Assembly: GCA_011799875.1 (NCBI GenBank)
Contig: CM022299.1
Span: 333,544,409-333,608,408 of the forward strand
From: Thinopyrum elongatum
Taxonomy: Eukaryota; Streptophyta; Magnoliopsida; Poales; Poaceae
Length of the DNA stretch: 64,000 nt
Direction of reading: 5' to 3'
In this document: one piece after another, positions 1 through 11,554 of the stretch
Position numbering within the stretch: the first letter of the stretch is position 1
Layout of the letters: each line of letters begins with the position of its first letter
The notes under the pieces: model-generated
The model's database searches: none
Seen by the model: only the letters and a program-made list of their open reading frames with translations
What the model was told of the DNA's origin: nothing
Program-made: the position numbers and the translations under genes

Positions 1-70
1 ATCCATAGGTAGATATGGTGGACACTCATGGCAGGAAACTGGGTTTAAGGATTTTTGGATGCACAAGTAG

Positions 71-100
71 TGACGGTGTCCTGGACTAGGGGGTACTCAC
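71..100 (+). repeat. Element B 5' LTR, first 30 bp
   Basis: Starts TGACGGTGTC and matches the first 30 bases of the 3' LTR at 18353. It is cut off by the Fatima-like insertion at 101. The last five bases, CTCAC (96-100), are the duplicated target, repeated at 8184-8188. Confidence 0.88.
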
Positions 101-573
101 TGAGGGAGTCCTGGATTAGGGGGTCCCCGGGCGTCCGAGCTATGTGACATGGGCCGGACTGATGGGTTGTGAAGATACAAGATAGAAGATCTTCTCCCGT
201 GTCCAGATGGGACTCTCCTTTGCGTGGATGGCAAGATAAGCGTTCGGACATGAAGATTTCTTTCTCTGTAAACCGACTCTGTACAACCCTAGGTTCCCCC
301 GATGTCTATATAAACCGGAGGGTTTAGTCCGTAGAGGCAATCACAATTCCCATAGGCTAGACATCTAGGGTTTAGCCATTACAATCTCGTGGTAGATCAA
401 CTCTTGTAACCCCTATACTCATCAAATACAATCAAGCAGGACGTAGGGTTTTACCTCCATTAAGAGGGCCCGAACCTGGGTAAACATTGTGTCCCTTGTC
501 TCCTGTTACCTTCGATCCTTAGACGCATAGTTCAGGACCCCCTACCCAAGATCGGCCGGTTTTGACACCGACA
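101..573 (+). repeat. Fatima-like 5' LTR
   Basis: Begins TGAGGGAGTC and ends GACACCGACA. A TATA box (TATATAAA, 307-314) lies about 210 bp into the LTR. The last 140 bases (U5-like) are closely similar to the same part of the element B LTR, while the upstream parts differ. Confidence 0.9.
307..314 (+). promoter_or_regulatory. TATA box of the Fatima-like 5' LTR
   Basis: TATATAAA followed by a GGAGGGTTTAGTC stretch. The same motif is at 7917-7924 in the 3' LTR. It is the expected core promoter for the genomic transcript on the plus strand. Confidence 0.6.
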
Positions 574-595
574 TTGGTTCTTTCATTGAGAGTTC
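574..595 (+). promoter_or_regulatory. Leader / primer-binding site of Fatima-like element
   Basis: The bases directly after the 5' LTR read TTGGTTCTTTCATTGAGAG. Element B has TGGTGCTTTCATTGAGAG at the same place (8640-8657). They do not match the common initiator-Met primer site TGGTATCAGAGC, so the priming tRNA is not obvious. Confidence 0.5.
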
Positions 596-620
596 CACTG
601 TGTCATCAGCAGAAGGTTCG

Positions 621-3190
621 ATGGCTCGTTCGATCATCAACAACGATGCTGTTTCTGAGGAGACCTTCCTCCCCATTCAACTTTTTTGTGTTCGGCGGCT
701 TCGCTCTGTGGGCCAACTCAATTGGCCGCCTCAAGCAGATCGACAGCTACGCCCCTGGTCATCAGATCAGTTTTAGGAATCTGAATTATGTCGCCGATAT
801 CCGAGGAGACTTGATCTTCGAAGGATTCACGGCTCCGACCACCGCTCTGGCCTTAGATCCGGAGCAAATCACTGGGTCCGAAGGTGGGACTTTGGAACCC
901 GCCGGACTCTCCGCAATCATGGAGCTTACTACCGGAGATCCAGAGGAGACCGCGTCATCGGCTAGCCCAAAGTCAAACCTGATTCCCTTTATCACCGGAG
1001 AGCCGGACTCGTCCCCGGACTCTAAATTCGAACTCTTAAGCTCCATGACAAGTAAGCATGGCCATGAGGCTTTTGCCTCACCCAGCGCCAAAGACTTTGG
1101 TCTCCCCGTCCAATCCTCGCCCTTAAGCAAGGCTCTGGACTTAATCCGATCCCTCGCCATTACAGAGGAACCACTTCCGAACTACGCCCAGCCCGGACTA
1201 GGGGCTGAGAGCGGGGAATTTTACGTCCCACCCACCACCCACTTGATAGCCACTGTCGAAGACTTAACCGACATGCTCGATTACGCTTCCAAAGACATCG
1301 ACGGTATGGACGACGATGCCGGAGCCGAACCAGCTCAAAACCCACCTATCACCGGGCGTTGGACTACCACTTCTACATACGACGTGTATATGGTGGATAC
1401 ACCCAAAGAGGACGACGATGGCAATCAGGAGCCGATCGAGGACAAGCCTGTCGAAGTTCCACCAAAGCGACGACGTCAACGACGCCGTTCAAGATCGTGG
1501 CGAGGAAAGGAAAGTAATACTGGCACCGGAGATAATGACACTCCGGAGAATGCCGAAGCCTCGGAGCACCCCATCGAGCCTGCCGTAGAACAGGATGACG
1601 GGGAAGACGGACAAGTCAACCTAGACGAACCGACCGAGAATGATGATTCGGAGGACAGTAACTATTTACCGACCTCCGAGGAGGAAGTCAGCCTCGGCAA
1701 CGAAGATTTCATCATGCCAGAGGAACCCCTCGAGCAAGAACGCTTTAGGTGACAGCTCATCGCAACAGCGAGGAGCCTAAAAAAGAAACAGCAACGGCTT
1801 CAAGCCGAAGAGGATACGCTCAACGATAGATGGACTAAAGTCCTAGCGGCCGAAGAATACGGCCTCGAGCGCCCAACAAAGAGCTACCCGAAGCGCAAGC
1901 TACTACCACAATTTGACAATGAGGCCCTTGAGCCAATACCGCCAAGGTATAACCCTGCTGACGAACCTGACCGACCACCACACGGTCGGGACAGAATGGC
2001 TACACACGCCGAACACCAGCCCGCGCCACCTCGCCGAAAAAGCAAGGGGGTAGCTGCTCCGGACTACACCTATGACCTATGACAGGAGCTGGACAATAGA
2101 GCCGGCCAGACCAGATCAATCTACGGATCAAGGGGACGTGCTCCAACAAGAGACGACGGCCGTCAAGCCTGGCGTGATAAGCACAACCTCAACCGGGCTG
2201 AAAACCGAATACAGATATCGTCCGAATTCCATCATGACGTTGCCCGATATAGAGGCGCCGCACACCCCTTGTGCTTTACCGATGAGATCATGCAGCACCA
2301 ATTTCCAGAAGGGTTTAAACCCGTAAACATCGAATCATACGATGGAACGACAGATCCCGCGGTATGGATTGAGGACTTTCTTCTCCACATACACATGGCC
2401 AGCGGCGACGATCTCCACGCCATCAAGTACCTCCCACTAAAATTAAAGGGACCGGCTCAGCACTGGCTAAACAGCCTCCCAGCAAACTCCATTGGCAGCT
2501 GGGAAGATTTGGAAGACGCCTTTAGAGACAACTTCCAAGGCACATATGTCCGGCCTCCGGACGCCGATGACCTTAGTCATATAGTCCAGCAACCCGGAGA
2601 GTCAGCCCGGAAGCTCTGGACCAGGTTCCTAATTAAAAAGAACCAAATTGTCAACTGTCCGGACGCTGAAGCCCTCGCGGCCTTTAAGCACAGCGTCCGG
2701 GATGAGTGGCTCGCCCGACACCTCGGCCAAGAAAAACCGAAGTCCATGGCGGCCCTTACCTCACTCATGACCCGCTTTTGCGCGGGAGAAGATAGCTGGC
2801 TAGCCCGTCGAAGCAATAGCACCAGCGACCCTGGTACCTCCGAAGCCAGAGACGTCAAAGGTAGGCCATGACGCAACAAACACAAGCGTCGAAGCAATAA
2901 TGCAGATACTGAAGATACGGCGGTCAACGCCGGATTCAGTGGCTCTAAACCCGGCCAGCGGAAGAAGCCATTCAAAGGAAACAAAGATGGTCCATCCAAT
3001 CTGGACAGAATACTTGATCAACCTTGCCAGATCCACGGCACCCCCGACAAGCCTGCCAATCATACCAACAGAAATTGTTGGGTTTTTAAACAGGCCGGTA
3101 AGCTAAATGCCGAACATAAGGGAAAAGGGTCGCCCAGCGAGGACGACGATGAAGAACCTCGCCCACTGAACATAGGGGGGCAGAAGAAAT
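621..3190 (+). pseudogene. Broken gag of Fatima-like element
   Basis: One reading frame runs from about 646 to 3190, interrupted by three TGA stops (1750, near 2078, 2869). A second short ORF starts at the ATG at 621 and ends before 785. The order is: acidic and Ser/Thr-rich N-terminal part (to about 1750) with a basic patch PPKRRRQRRRSRSWRG; a coiled linker; the retrotransposon gag domain (about 2270-2820) with FDGTT-like, WLNSLP and FRDNFQGTY motifs; then a Cys/His cluster (CQIHGTP...HTNRNCWVF, near 3027-3090) that looks like a degenerate zinc knuckle. Gag would form the particle and bind RNA. Each stop fits a CGA-to-TGA change. No protease, RT or integrase follows, so the element cannot move by itself. 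Confidence 0.7.
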
Positions 3191-3201
3191 ACCTTGGTCC
3201 G

Positions 3202-3285
3202 ACTTCACATCCGAATTGGCATATACACCTCATTCGGATGTTCCACTTCACATCCGAATTGGCATATACACCTTGGTCCGACTTT
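3202..3285 (+). repeat. Short overlapping duplication at pol deletion scar
   Basis: A 29-bp sequence starting ACTTCACATCCGAATTGGC occurs at 3202-3230 and again at 3245-3273. The phrase CCTTGGTCCGACTT occurs on the left of the first copy and on the right of the second. The duplication sits where gag ends and pol would begin, so it looks like filler left by imperfect repair of the deletion. Confidence 0.7.
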
Positions 3286-3339
3286 AATCGCCAGGGGCTC
3301 TATATGTATCTTCAACAATTAAAAGTCCGAACACTCTCA

Positions 3340-3870
3340 GAGTGCACTTCGGCGTCCCGAATACTGCATTATATGCATCGGCTCCGAATCACGTCTTTGG
3401 TCAATAGTTGGGTTGCTCGGCTCCTGTGCTTGCTACCTTACGTTCCGTTTTTGGCTAAGGTAGTAAAGGGAGAACTACTGCGATTGTGTTTCCGGCTAGC
3501 CCGGTCAAGCACCTCAGTAGAGAAAGCCGAAAACTAACTGTCGTGATGTGGCGAGAGTTGGTCAGCAACTCAGCGACTTATTAAATCTTTAGCGATTTTT
3601 TCCGTATTACACGAAGGACTGGCTTTTTTTCAGTCACGCGTCTAAGGCATCTAAGTTCGATAGCCGCATACGCACCAGGGGCTACCTTACAGCCCCATTG
3701 TCAAACTCCTATGGCTAAGTGAGAGTGGTAAAGCCACATAGTCCGATTGCCTGGTTCGCCGCACTGACAGCTCCTTTACGGACCAAGACATTGGGTCAAG
3801 TGTGATTATGTGCTATTCCGAACACCCCCGTAGTATCTATGTGGGGGCTGAAGCCGACGACTGGCAAACT
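3340..3870 (+). repeat. Non-coding module pair shared with element B
   Basis: No gene is seen here. Two blocks, 3385-3590 (gtcaatagttgggttgctcg ... agaaagccgaaaactaactg) and 3700-3870 (ctaagtgagagtggtaaagc ... gaagccgacgactggc), are similar to blocks in element B at 11215-11410 and at 11535-11569 joined to 16530-16690. Further degenerate copies lie at 10770-10900, 16800-16990 and 17155-17330. Confidence 0.65.
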
Positions 3871-3981
3871 CTCAAAGATAAAAATGGTCGCACAGGAGGA
3901 AAAATAAATGTAAGATTATAGGCACAAATATATTACAAAAGCCTAGGTTTATAACACAATGTCCGGGCAACTCGGATACAT

Positions 3982-6900
3982 TTACTTGAACATAATATCC
4001 TTTGAGCAGTGACCCTCTATCAAATGGGCACCTTCCAGGACATCGTCGAAGTAGCACTCCGGCTTGCGGTGGATCTTACCTTCGGGCGGTCCCTCAACTG
4101 CCACGTCGGCTGCCTTCATCTTCGCCCAGTGCATCTTGACACGGGCGAAGGCCATCTGTGCACCCTCTATGCATGCCGACCGCTTAACTGCATCAATTCG
4201 GGGCAGCGCGTTGACGAGTTGCTGCACTAGGCCGAAATAGATGCTCGGCATAGGTTCGGTTGGCCACAACCGGACTATGACGTCCCTCATGGCCAATCCG
4301 GACATCCTATGCAGCTCGGCCCACTGCGTCATTTGGTCATTTAACAGCGCTGGACGCTCCCGCGCCGCGAACTGTGACCAGTACAACTTCTCCGTCGTGT
4401 GCCCTTCTTGGGCCCGGAAGAATTGCGTGGCGTCAGCAGCACTTTTCGAAAGATCCGCAAAGGCGTCTGGAGAATTCCATAGCCGAGTGAACAAGGCATA
4501 CTTCTGACTGCCAAATTTACTCTGTAAAAGAAAGGGCTTACCAGCTGCTATCTGTCCGGCTTGCCGGATCTCCTCGCGAGCTGCTCGGGATTCGGTTCGC
4601 CCTTCCTCGGCCTCTTGGAGGGCCTTGGCGAGATCAGCCGCCTGGGCTTTGTTCTTCTCTTCTAAGGACTCACACTTGCTAGCGGCGTCCTTGAGTTCCT
4701 GCTCCAATTTGGCCACCCGCTCCTCGTATTGGCGACGGGCGGCCTTCTCGGACTTCAAATCCGTGGCCGCTGTATCAGCGGCCGCTTTGCTCACCTTTGC
4801 CTGCTCTTTGGCCTGTGCAAGAGCACCCCTGAGGGTCTCGACCTCCGCAGTGCCGCCTGTACCCATCCACATATCAGCGCATGAGTTTTTACTCAGAGTT
4901 TATGTCTCAATACAGACACGAATGCGATATGTGGTATATACCTTGCGCCTCGTCGAACTGTTTGTTAATAAGGACAATGTCCTTCTCGACCAGCTCCAGT
5001 TTCCGCTTACGTTCGGAAACCTCAGCGGCCCCGGCGGTTGCCGCTAACATTGAAGCCTGTTTATCAAAATAGACAAGATTGATATATCCTGCGAATATTT
5101 GATCCTCTGTTCGGCTCTTTTTTAAGAACCAAACAAAGTATCAGGGGCTACTATCTATACACAGGCGTATTTTTCGTATGAAAAGCAGCTAAAAATATTA
5201 CATCGCATACCTCAAAGCCTGTTAATAGGCTGGTGAAGGCTTCGTTCAGCCCGCTTTTGGCAGACTGAACCTTTTCAATCACCATACCCATCAGGGTACG
5301 GTGGTCCTCCACGACGGAAGCACGACAAAGTGCCTCCCTCAATGTGTTCGGCGCCTCCGGATTGACAGAGGCCGCCGGTGGAGTCAGCGCTCTCCCCTCC
5401 TTCAAAGGGGGCTGCTCGCTCGACTCCGGAGCCGTTTGGGTTTCCGGAGTGCTATTCGGCCGGGATCCGGACTTGTCTGGGCCACCATCGTCAGTATCCG
5501 TGGGGGTTTTATCCCCCATGTTTTCGGCAGCCAGGGTATTACCCTCCGGCGCCGCCTTGTCGGCCTCCCGCACCTCTCTGTGGCCTGGGGAGGTCTTTTG
5601 GGACAACGCCTCGGTGTCATGCGCGGCGGGCGGCGGAGAGGCTCACGGAGGCGTTTCGCTCTCCATCATCCCCGGCGCTAAGGAATTCCCCGAAGACAAT
5701 GATTGTTGAGGGAGAACGCGGGCCGGACTGAAATGCATAAATGATATATTATCCCACAATTCGTGATAGGTCGGATATGTGTATAGTATCTTCGAATACT
5801 TATGATTCGGCAAGGGGCTTCACCCTAGGGCGCAGTTGAGGGATGGCTTCGGCATTTGAATCCGAGTCATCCGAGAGGGATATCTTCCCCCGCTTGGACG
5901 CCTCTGCTTCCGGATCTACGGAAGCTGCCCCCTTTTTCCCCTTGGGAGGAGGGTTATCTTCTTCCTCCTCCTCCTCCTCTTCATCTTCGTCCCCCTCGTG
6001 GGAGGAGGGAGCCTCGGTCCCTCCGGACATAGCGTCCGAAGTACCTTTATGATGGGGGCCGTTCTCGGCCTCCTTGCTCTTTTTCTTGGCCTTCTTCTCC
6101 GGCGCCTGGTACGGCGCTGGGACCAGCATCCTCGTTAGCAAAGGATCAGCTAGGTTTTCGGGGAGTGGAGCTGGACACCTTATCCGCTCCGCCTTCTTTG
6201 TCCAGTCCTGTTTAAAGGATTGAATCCTCAGTACATCCCTTTGGATTAATGAACTAAGTTGTGTTCAGAAATTTAACACTTACCGGGGTGGCTGGATGAG
6301 TGCAGTCGAGGCCGATGTCCTCGGACGTCTTCGGCCACGACTTCTGGGCCTTGAAGAGTAGTTTTCCAAATCTCTTTGTGCGTCGTGCCAAAGAATCGTT
6401 ACAGGGTCCGCGACCCTTCCGGATTGAACTCCCATAGGCGGAGGGGCCTTCGCTAGCAAGGAAGGGTTCGGCGGACGAGCATCACCTGGATCACGTCGGT
6501 AAGACTGGTGTCCTTTTCTATGATACTTTTAATGTGCTTTTGTAGCATCAACACCTCGTCGGACGATCCCCAGTCCAGACCCTTGTTGGTCCACGACGCG
6601 AGCCGCAACGGAGGTCCAGATGTGAATGCGGGAGCAGCCATCCACTTGGTGCCGCGGGGTTCGGTGATATAGAACCACTCCTGCTGCCATCCCTTGACGG
6701 TCTCCACAAAGGCCCCTTTGGGCCAGGTAACGTTGGTGAGCTTGCTCACCATGGCGCCGCCGCAATCTGCGTGCTGCCCGTCAACCACCTTCGGCTTTAC
6801 GTTGAAGGTCTTGAGCCACAGGCCGAAGTGTGGGGGGATGCGGAGAAACGCCTCACATACGACAATAAACGCCAAAATGTGGAGGATGGAATTCGGGGCC

Positions 6901-7155
6901 AAATCGTGAAAATCTAGCCTGTAATAGAACATGAGACCGCGAATAAAAGGGGTGAAGGGCAAACCCAAGTCCGCGGAGGAAGTGGGGGATGAATACCACC
7001 CTTTCACCGGGCTCCGGAGTGGGGATGATCTTCTTCGGAGCAGGGAGTCTGTGCTTAATCTCCGCAGTCAAGTACCTCGCCTCCTGAAGCTCCTCGATGT
7101 CCTTCTCCATCACGGAGGAGGCCACCCACTTGCCTTGAGAACCAGATCCGGCCAT
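3982..7155 (-). pseudogene. Antisense spliced gene of 'putative gypsy-type transposon' family in Fatima-like element
   Basis: This gene runs opposite to the element. A TATA box on the minus strand (7273-7280) lies about 120 bp upstream of the ATG at 7155 (MAGSGSQGKWV). Exon 1 (7155 to about 6284) encodes the plant domain found as 'putative gypsy type transposon'; visible motifs are ERVVFIPHFLRGLGF, LAPNSILHILAFIVVCEAFL and GWQQEWFYITEP. It is broken by a frameshift near 7000 and a TAG at 6453. A GT-AG intron fits 6208-6283. Exon 2 continues from DWTKKAERIRC into a Lys/Glu-rich acidic stretch (stop at 5800). Later exons encode a Pro/Ser-rich part (5151-5606) and a long coiled coil followed by a conserved tail (3982-4872), bounded by splice-like GGTACAG and AAGGTATAT sites. 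Its function is unknown. Similar antisense genes are known from maize Grande-type elements. Confidence 0.65.
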
Positions 7156-7272
7156 GGTCGGAGAGATTGGTGGTGGGGGGGGGGAAGATTGGAACTTGGG
7201 CGCTGGAGCTCGAGGATGGAGAGGCAGAGGGAGGAAGGAGGCGTGGAGTAAAAAGATGGATCTTTATCCGTT

Positions 7273-7280
7273 TATATAAG
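7273..7280 (-). promoter_or_regulatory. TATA box for the antisense gene
   Basis: The minus strand reads GGCTTATATAAACGG, about 120 bp before the ATG at 7155 and just downstream of a non-coding gap. It lies outside the LTR, so it is a separate internal promoter candidate. Confidence 0.5.
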
Positions 7281-7710
7281 CCGTGAATATCAAGCGCTCC
7301 TCCCCTCAAGCTTTAAAATTTGCCTATTCCCAAGGGGTCGTGCGAGCGGCACGGTTGGATTACCCGAACCCGCATTGATGGAAATCCCGCAATAAGGGAA
7401 CACGATCTCTGCTTCGACAAGACGTGTTAATGAGAACCGCACCTCGGAACGCAAAGCGGAGGCTGCAAAACGGTTCGAAATGATAATAAAGGCCAGAACA
7501 TAACTTCTCGCCGGAAAAGCTGTCAGTAGACGTGACGTGTTTTGTTTGAGTATTTTGCCCTTGTGGTTCAGGGTTGTAACTATTATACAGAGCCGGATAG
7601 AGTTCTTTTGATCAACTACTTTGAAGTATTCGAACGAGGAACCCCCTTGCAATGCCGAAGACAATCTGCGCGCCGGACACATCGTCATTGAAGCTTGGTT
7701 CAGGGGCTAT

Positions 7711-8183
7711 TGAGGGAGTCCTGGATTAGGGGGTCCCCGGGCGTCCAAGCTATGTGACATGGGCCGGACTGATGGGCTGTGAAGATACAAGATAGAAGAT
7801 CTTCTCCCGTGTCCAGATGGGACTCTCCTTTGCATGGATGGCAAGATAAGCGTTCGGATATGAAGATTCCTTTCTCTGTAAACCGACTCTGTACCACCCT
7901 AGGTTCCCCCGGTGTCTATATAAACCGGAGGGTTTAGTCCGTAGAGGCAATCACAATTCCCATAGGCTAGACATCTAGGGTTTAGCCATTACGATCTCGT
8001 GGTAGATTAACTCTTGTAACCCCTATACTCATCAAATACAATCAAGCAGGATGTAGGGTTTTACCTCCATTAAGAGGGCCCGAACCTGGGTAAACATCGT
8101 GTCCCTTGTCTCCTGTTACCTTCGATCCTCAGATGCACAGTTCAGGACCCCCTACCCGAGATCGGCCGGTTTTGACACCGACA
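7711..8183 (+). repeat. Fatima-like 3' LTR
   Basis: Same length (473 bp) as the 5' LTR and about 97% identical by hand count. It is preceded by the polypurine tract caggggctat and followed by the duplicated target CTCAC (8184-8188). TATA box at 7917-7924. The stretch 7290-7710 before it has no supported gene. Confidence 0.9.
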
Positions 8184-8188
8184 CTCAC

Positions 8189-8638
8189 CACGTCGTCTCC
8201 CGACCAAGTGGATCGGGCCGAGGACCCCCATGGCGGTTCACTATTGGGTCAGTTCGGACAACCGATGACATATACGAGGAAGATTCCACAAGACTTGCTG
8301 ATCAAGACAAGTACTCCTCTCCACCGACGTATTCGACTAGGCCTCTTGTTATCCTAGGCCTCTAGTACATTATATAAGCCGAGGCTAGGCTAGTCGATAG
8401 ATCATTATGACATCCATCATATCATTAGGGTTTAGACCACAACTCATGATCTTGAGGTAGATCAACTATGTACTTGATACTCCATCAATATAAACAAAAG
8501 CAGGACGTAGGGTTTTACTTCCTTCAAGAGGGCCCGAACCTGAGTAAAACATCGTGTCCCTCGTTCCTGTTACCATTGATCCGAGAATCCACAGCTCGGG
8601 ACCCCCTACCCCGAGGTCTGCCAGTTTTGACACCGACA
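8189..8638 (+). repeat. Element B 5' LTR, remaining 450 bp
   Basis: Continues from base 31 of the LTR after the Fatima-like insertion. TATA box TATATAA at 8371-8377. Ends TTTTGACACCGACA at 8638, followed by the leader ATGGTGCTTTCATTGAGAG. Confidence 0.88.
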
Positions 8639-11554
8639 ATGGTGCTTTCATTGAGAGTTCCGCTGTGTGATCGGCAAAGGATCAAGGGCTCGCCTGCAGA
8701 TTAACTGCGACGTCAGCATCTTCGTCGCCGGCTCGACTGGTTACCTTGGCTCGACCGAGGAATGTCCTATGCCTCAGATCATCATGTTCGGACGAGGGTC
8801 TTCATCAACCTCAACTCCGATCTCTATCAAGATTATGGAGGAATCATCCATGGAGCTCGGGGGCTCAACGTCAACATTGCCCTCGAGTGACCGTGCTGTT
8901 TTTCTGGACAGCGAACACATATCTGCTGCCACCACCTCCTCGAGCATTGCTTTGACGATTCCTTTGGCGGAATTGTGCCGAATTGAGTCTACAACAACCT
9001 TGTGAAATTTTGTCGCGTTCCGATGGAGCAATCTCCGTCGATCTCCGATATACCGGAGCCCTGTCGAATCTGGACGGAAATCCAGACGAGTTTGGAGCGT
9101 GGTGTCCAGCGTCTAGCTCGGACGTCCTTTGGAAGATCCAACCGTTGATCGGCTGCAGAATCCCTATATCTATCACCCCTCAAAATTTCAGCTCAATCTG
9201 ACCGTTCAAACTCCGGGAAACCTTCGATGAGCGCATCAATTTTCAGATCTGTTTTCTGCGCGAATATGAATCCGACCCAAGTTCATCTTCCTTCATGAAT
9301 GGGATATTGGACAACCTTTTTGGGGGAATCTCTTTCTAGGGTATTGTGTTTTGTTTCCAAACACATGCTCACAAACTTTTCTCCTTTTTGAAGGTAATCT
9401 TCACCGTCCCGCCGGTGTCAAACCAGTCCGACCACATTGCTGCACGGCTGCCAACCTGCGCCACACGGGTCATCGCTTCATCAAGCCGAGCTCAACCTTA
9501 TCAGATCATCATCTCGGCTAGCCAAACAATAGTTCGGCATCGTGAAGGCTAAATCGTCACCAACATCGTTGCCCACGGATTATACGGAGTGGGCACACGG
9601 CATCGCTGCATGGTCACTTCATCAAGCGGGCATCGTCCGCGTCACAAGATCCGGCCCGTGTCGACATCGCCGCACTATTGCTTCTTCAAGCCTGGATGCG
9701 ACCTCTACGTCCGAAGATCGAGAGTCAATTCCAGCCGGACTCGCCTCTCTTATCCCGAATCCAGCTTCAATCCTGGACTCGACTTTAGCGTCCGAACACC
9801 AGGAGTCAACCCTGGTCGGACTCGCCCCTCGCACCATAGTACCGGAGGACGATTCCGAAGAAATCCCAGATACTAATCCGGCTGACCAAGCCGATGTCCA
9901 CCACGCCGACCTGCTTCGACACCTCGGCTGGCATGGGGCTGCATCGTCACACTACCGACCTGCCCCATCACCTTGGCTAGACCGGGGGCTTCGCCATCTC
10001 TTCATCAACCTACTCCAGGGACTTCGGTGTCACCAGCCGACCAGCTTCGTCACGTTAGCTGGACCAGGGGCTTTGCCTTGCCATGTTGACCATGTTGCGT
10101 CACCACTTCATCAAGCCAAACTCCTCGCTCAGTCACCTCGGGCTTGGGGGCTGGGACCTCGGCTAGGCCGAGGACTACATCTTCGTCCCGCCGCAAGCTC
10201 GGACCGCGTCATCAACACCGAGCACATTAACCAGCTAAGTCGCCTCCATGCTCAGTTTTTTCTTTAATTTTTTTAATTCTTGTTCGGTTCAACCAAACAT
10301 TATATTTGTGTTAAACAAAAAAGTTGTTCATTCAAACATTGATTGTTAAACACTTCTTTTTTTCGCCGAGCTCTTCATCACCTCAGTCATGAGGGTTTTC
10401 GTCACCTCGGCTGGACCAGGGGCTTTGGCTCGCCACATCGATCGTGCAGCATCGCCACTTCATCGAGCCAAGCTCTTCGCTCGGGGACCTCGGGACCGGC
10501 TTGGGGGCTGGGACCTCGACCCACCGCAAGCTCGGCCCACATCATCAACGCCGAACACATTAACCAGCTAAGTCGCTTTCATGCTCAAAGTTTTTTACAT
10601 TTTTAATTTGTGTTCGGTTCGACCATGCTCACATACATTGTTTATTAAAAACACTTCTTTTCCTAGGTTAACTGGGGGCTCTTCAAATTTATATGAGCCA
10701 TTTTATAATGAATGTTTTTCTTCTCAGTCGTTGCAAAGTCTTTTTCTACCACTCCTTTTTTGACTCGAGTGTGTGGTCAATAGCCGGATAGCCTGGCTTC
10801 TCTCTAAAGCCGCTTGAGTTTAGTTCGCTAAACTAGCCTTGGAGAAGCACTCCGCCTTCGGGATAAGGAGGTTGAAGCCGAAGGCTGACCTACATGAAGT
10901 TTAGAGATCGGATGTGTCATGTTAAAGCACGACAGAAGTACAAAAAAATTTAAGACCAATTTCGAATCGGCACAAAAAACTTGTTTTAGTTCGGACGTAA
11001 AGTTTTTACTAAAGTTTTTGGTTTTCCAAGCTTATGGCACTTTTAACCTATTTGTGTGTTTTCAACATAAGTCTAACAGTACAATGCCGGACACCTTTAA
11101 AGCTTTGGCAATATCAACGCGGATTATGACTAGAGCCAAACGCACCTAAAGCCAAGGTACTCCATGGACTCCTCGGCAAAACATTCTCGGATATTGCATT
11201 ATGTGCATCAGTTTTGAATTGTGTCTTCGGTCAATAGTTGGGTTGCTTGGCTCCCATGCTTGCCTCCTACGTTCCGCTTTGTTCGACTAGGTGTGCAAAG
11301 GGAGAACCATTGCGATTGTGCTTCCAGCTCGAATGGTTAAGCGCCTTAGTGGAGAAAGCCGAAAATTGACTGTCACAATGGGCGTAAACTGGTCAGCGAT
11401 CCAATGACGGTGTCAAACTATAGATCGATAGCGGTTACCCTGTGTTAAATGATGGCCTTTCATAGCATTGGCCGAAGTGTTAATGGCTAGACTTCGGTCA
11501 ATGCCGAACACTAACCGGGGGCTAGTAACTGGCTTCCCAACTTTAAGCTCCTAT
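8639..11554 (+). other. Element B interior, non-coding left part
   Basis: No gag, pol or other gene is recognisable in almost 3 kb. Open frames here (for example 9542-10267) have no domain, and their composition follows the DNA repeats. The stretch holds a direct repeat (about 10046-10300 and 10398-10630) and copies of the non-coding modules shared with the Fatima-like element (10770-10900 and 11215-11410). Confidence 0.7.
10046..10630 (+). repeat. Direct duplication of about 250 bp
   Basis: The blocks 10046-10300 and 10398-10630 share long runs, among them GCTGGACCAGGGGCTTTG, GGCTTGGGGGCTGGGACCTCG and CATTAACCAGCTAAGTCGC, in the same order. It is a diverged tandem-type duplication with a short spacer inside element B. 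Confidence 0.75.

Larger units (their letters stand above)
101..8183 (+). mobile_element. Fatima-like Gypsy element, pol deleted, with antisense gene
   Basis: The LTRs are 101-573 and 7711-8183, 473 bp each. I count about 15 substitutions between them (near 3.2%), 14 of which are transitions. The 5-bp duplications CTCAC flank the element at 96-100 and 8184-8188. The order is 5' LTR, leader, gag (about 646-3190), a scar where pol should be (near 3200-3285), a non-coding module (3340-3870), an antisense gene (7155 down to 3982), a polypurine tract (caggggctat, 7701-7710) and 3' LTR. Lower LTR divergence than its host element B agrees with the nesting order. The Fatima name is from memory of the LTR start TGAGGGAGTCCTGGATTAGG. 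Confidence 0.85.

Noticed and set aside
5950..6000. CTTCTTCCTCCTCC microsatellite as an independent repeat
   Set aside because: It encodes the poly-Glu stretch of the antisense protein and needs no other explanation.
9542..10267. 241-codon open frame as a gag of element B
   Set aside because: No gag motif, composition follows the duplicated DNA, and the copy at 10398-10630 does not keep the frame.
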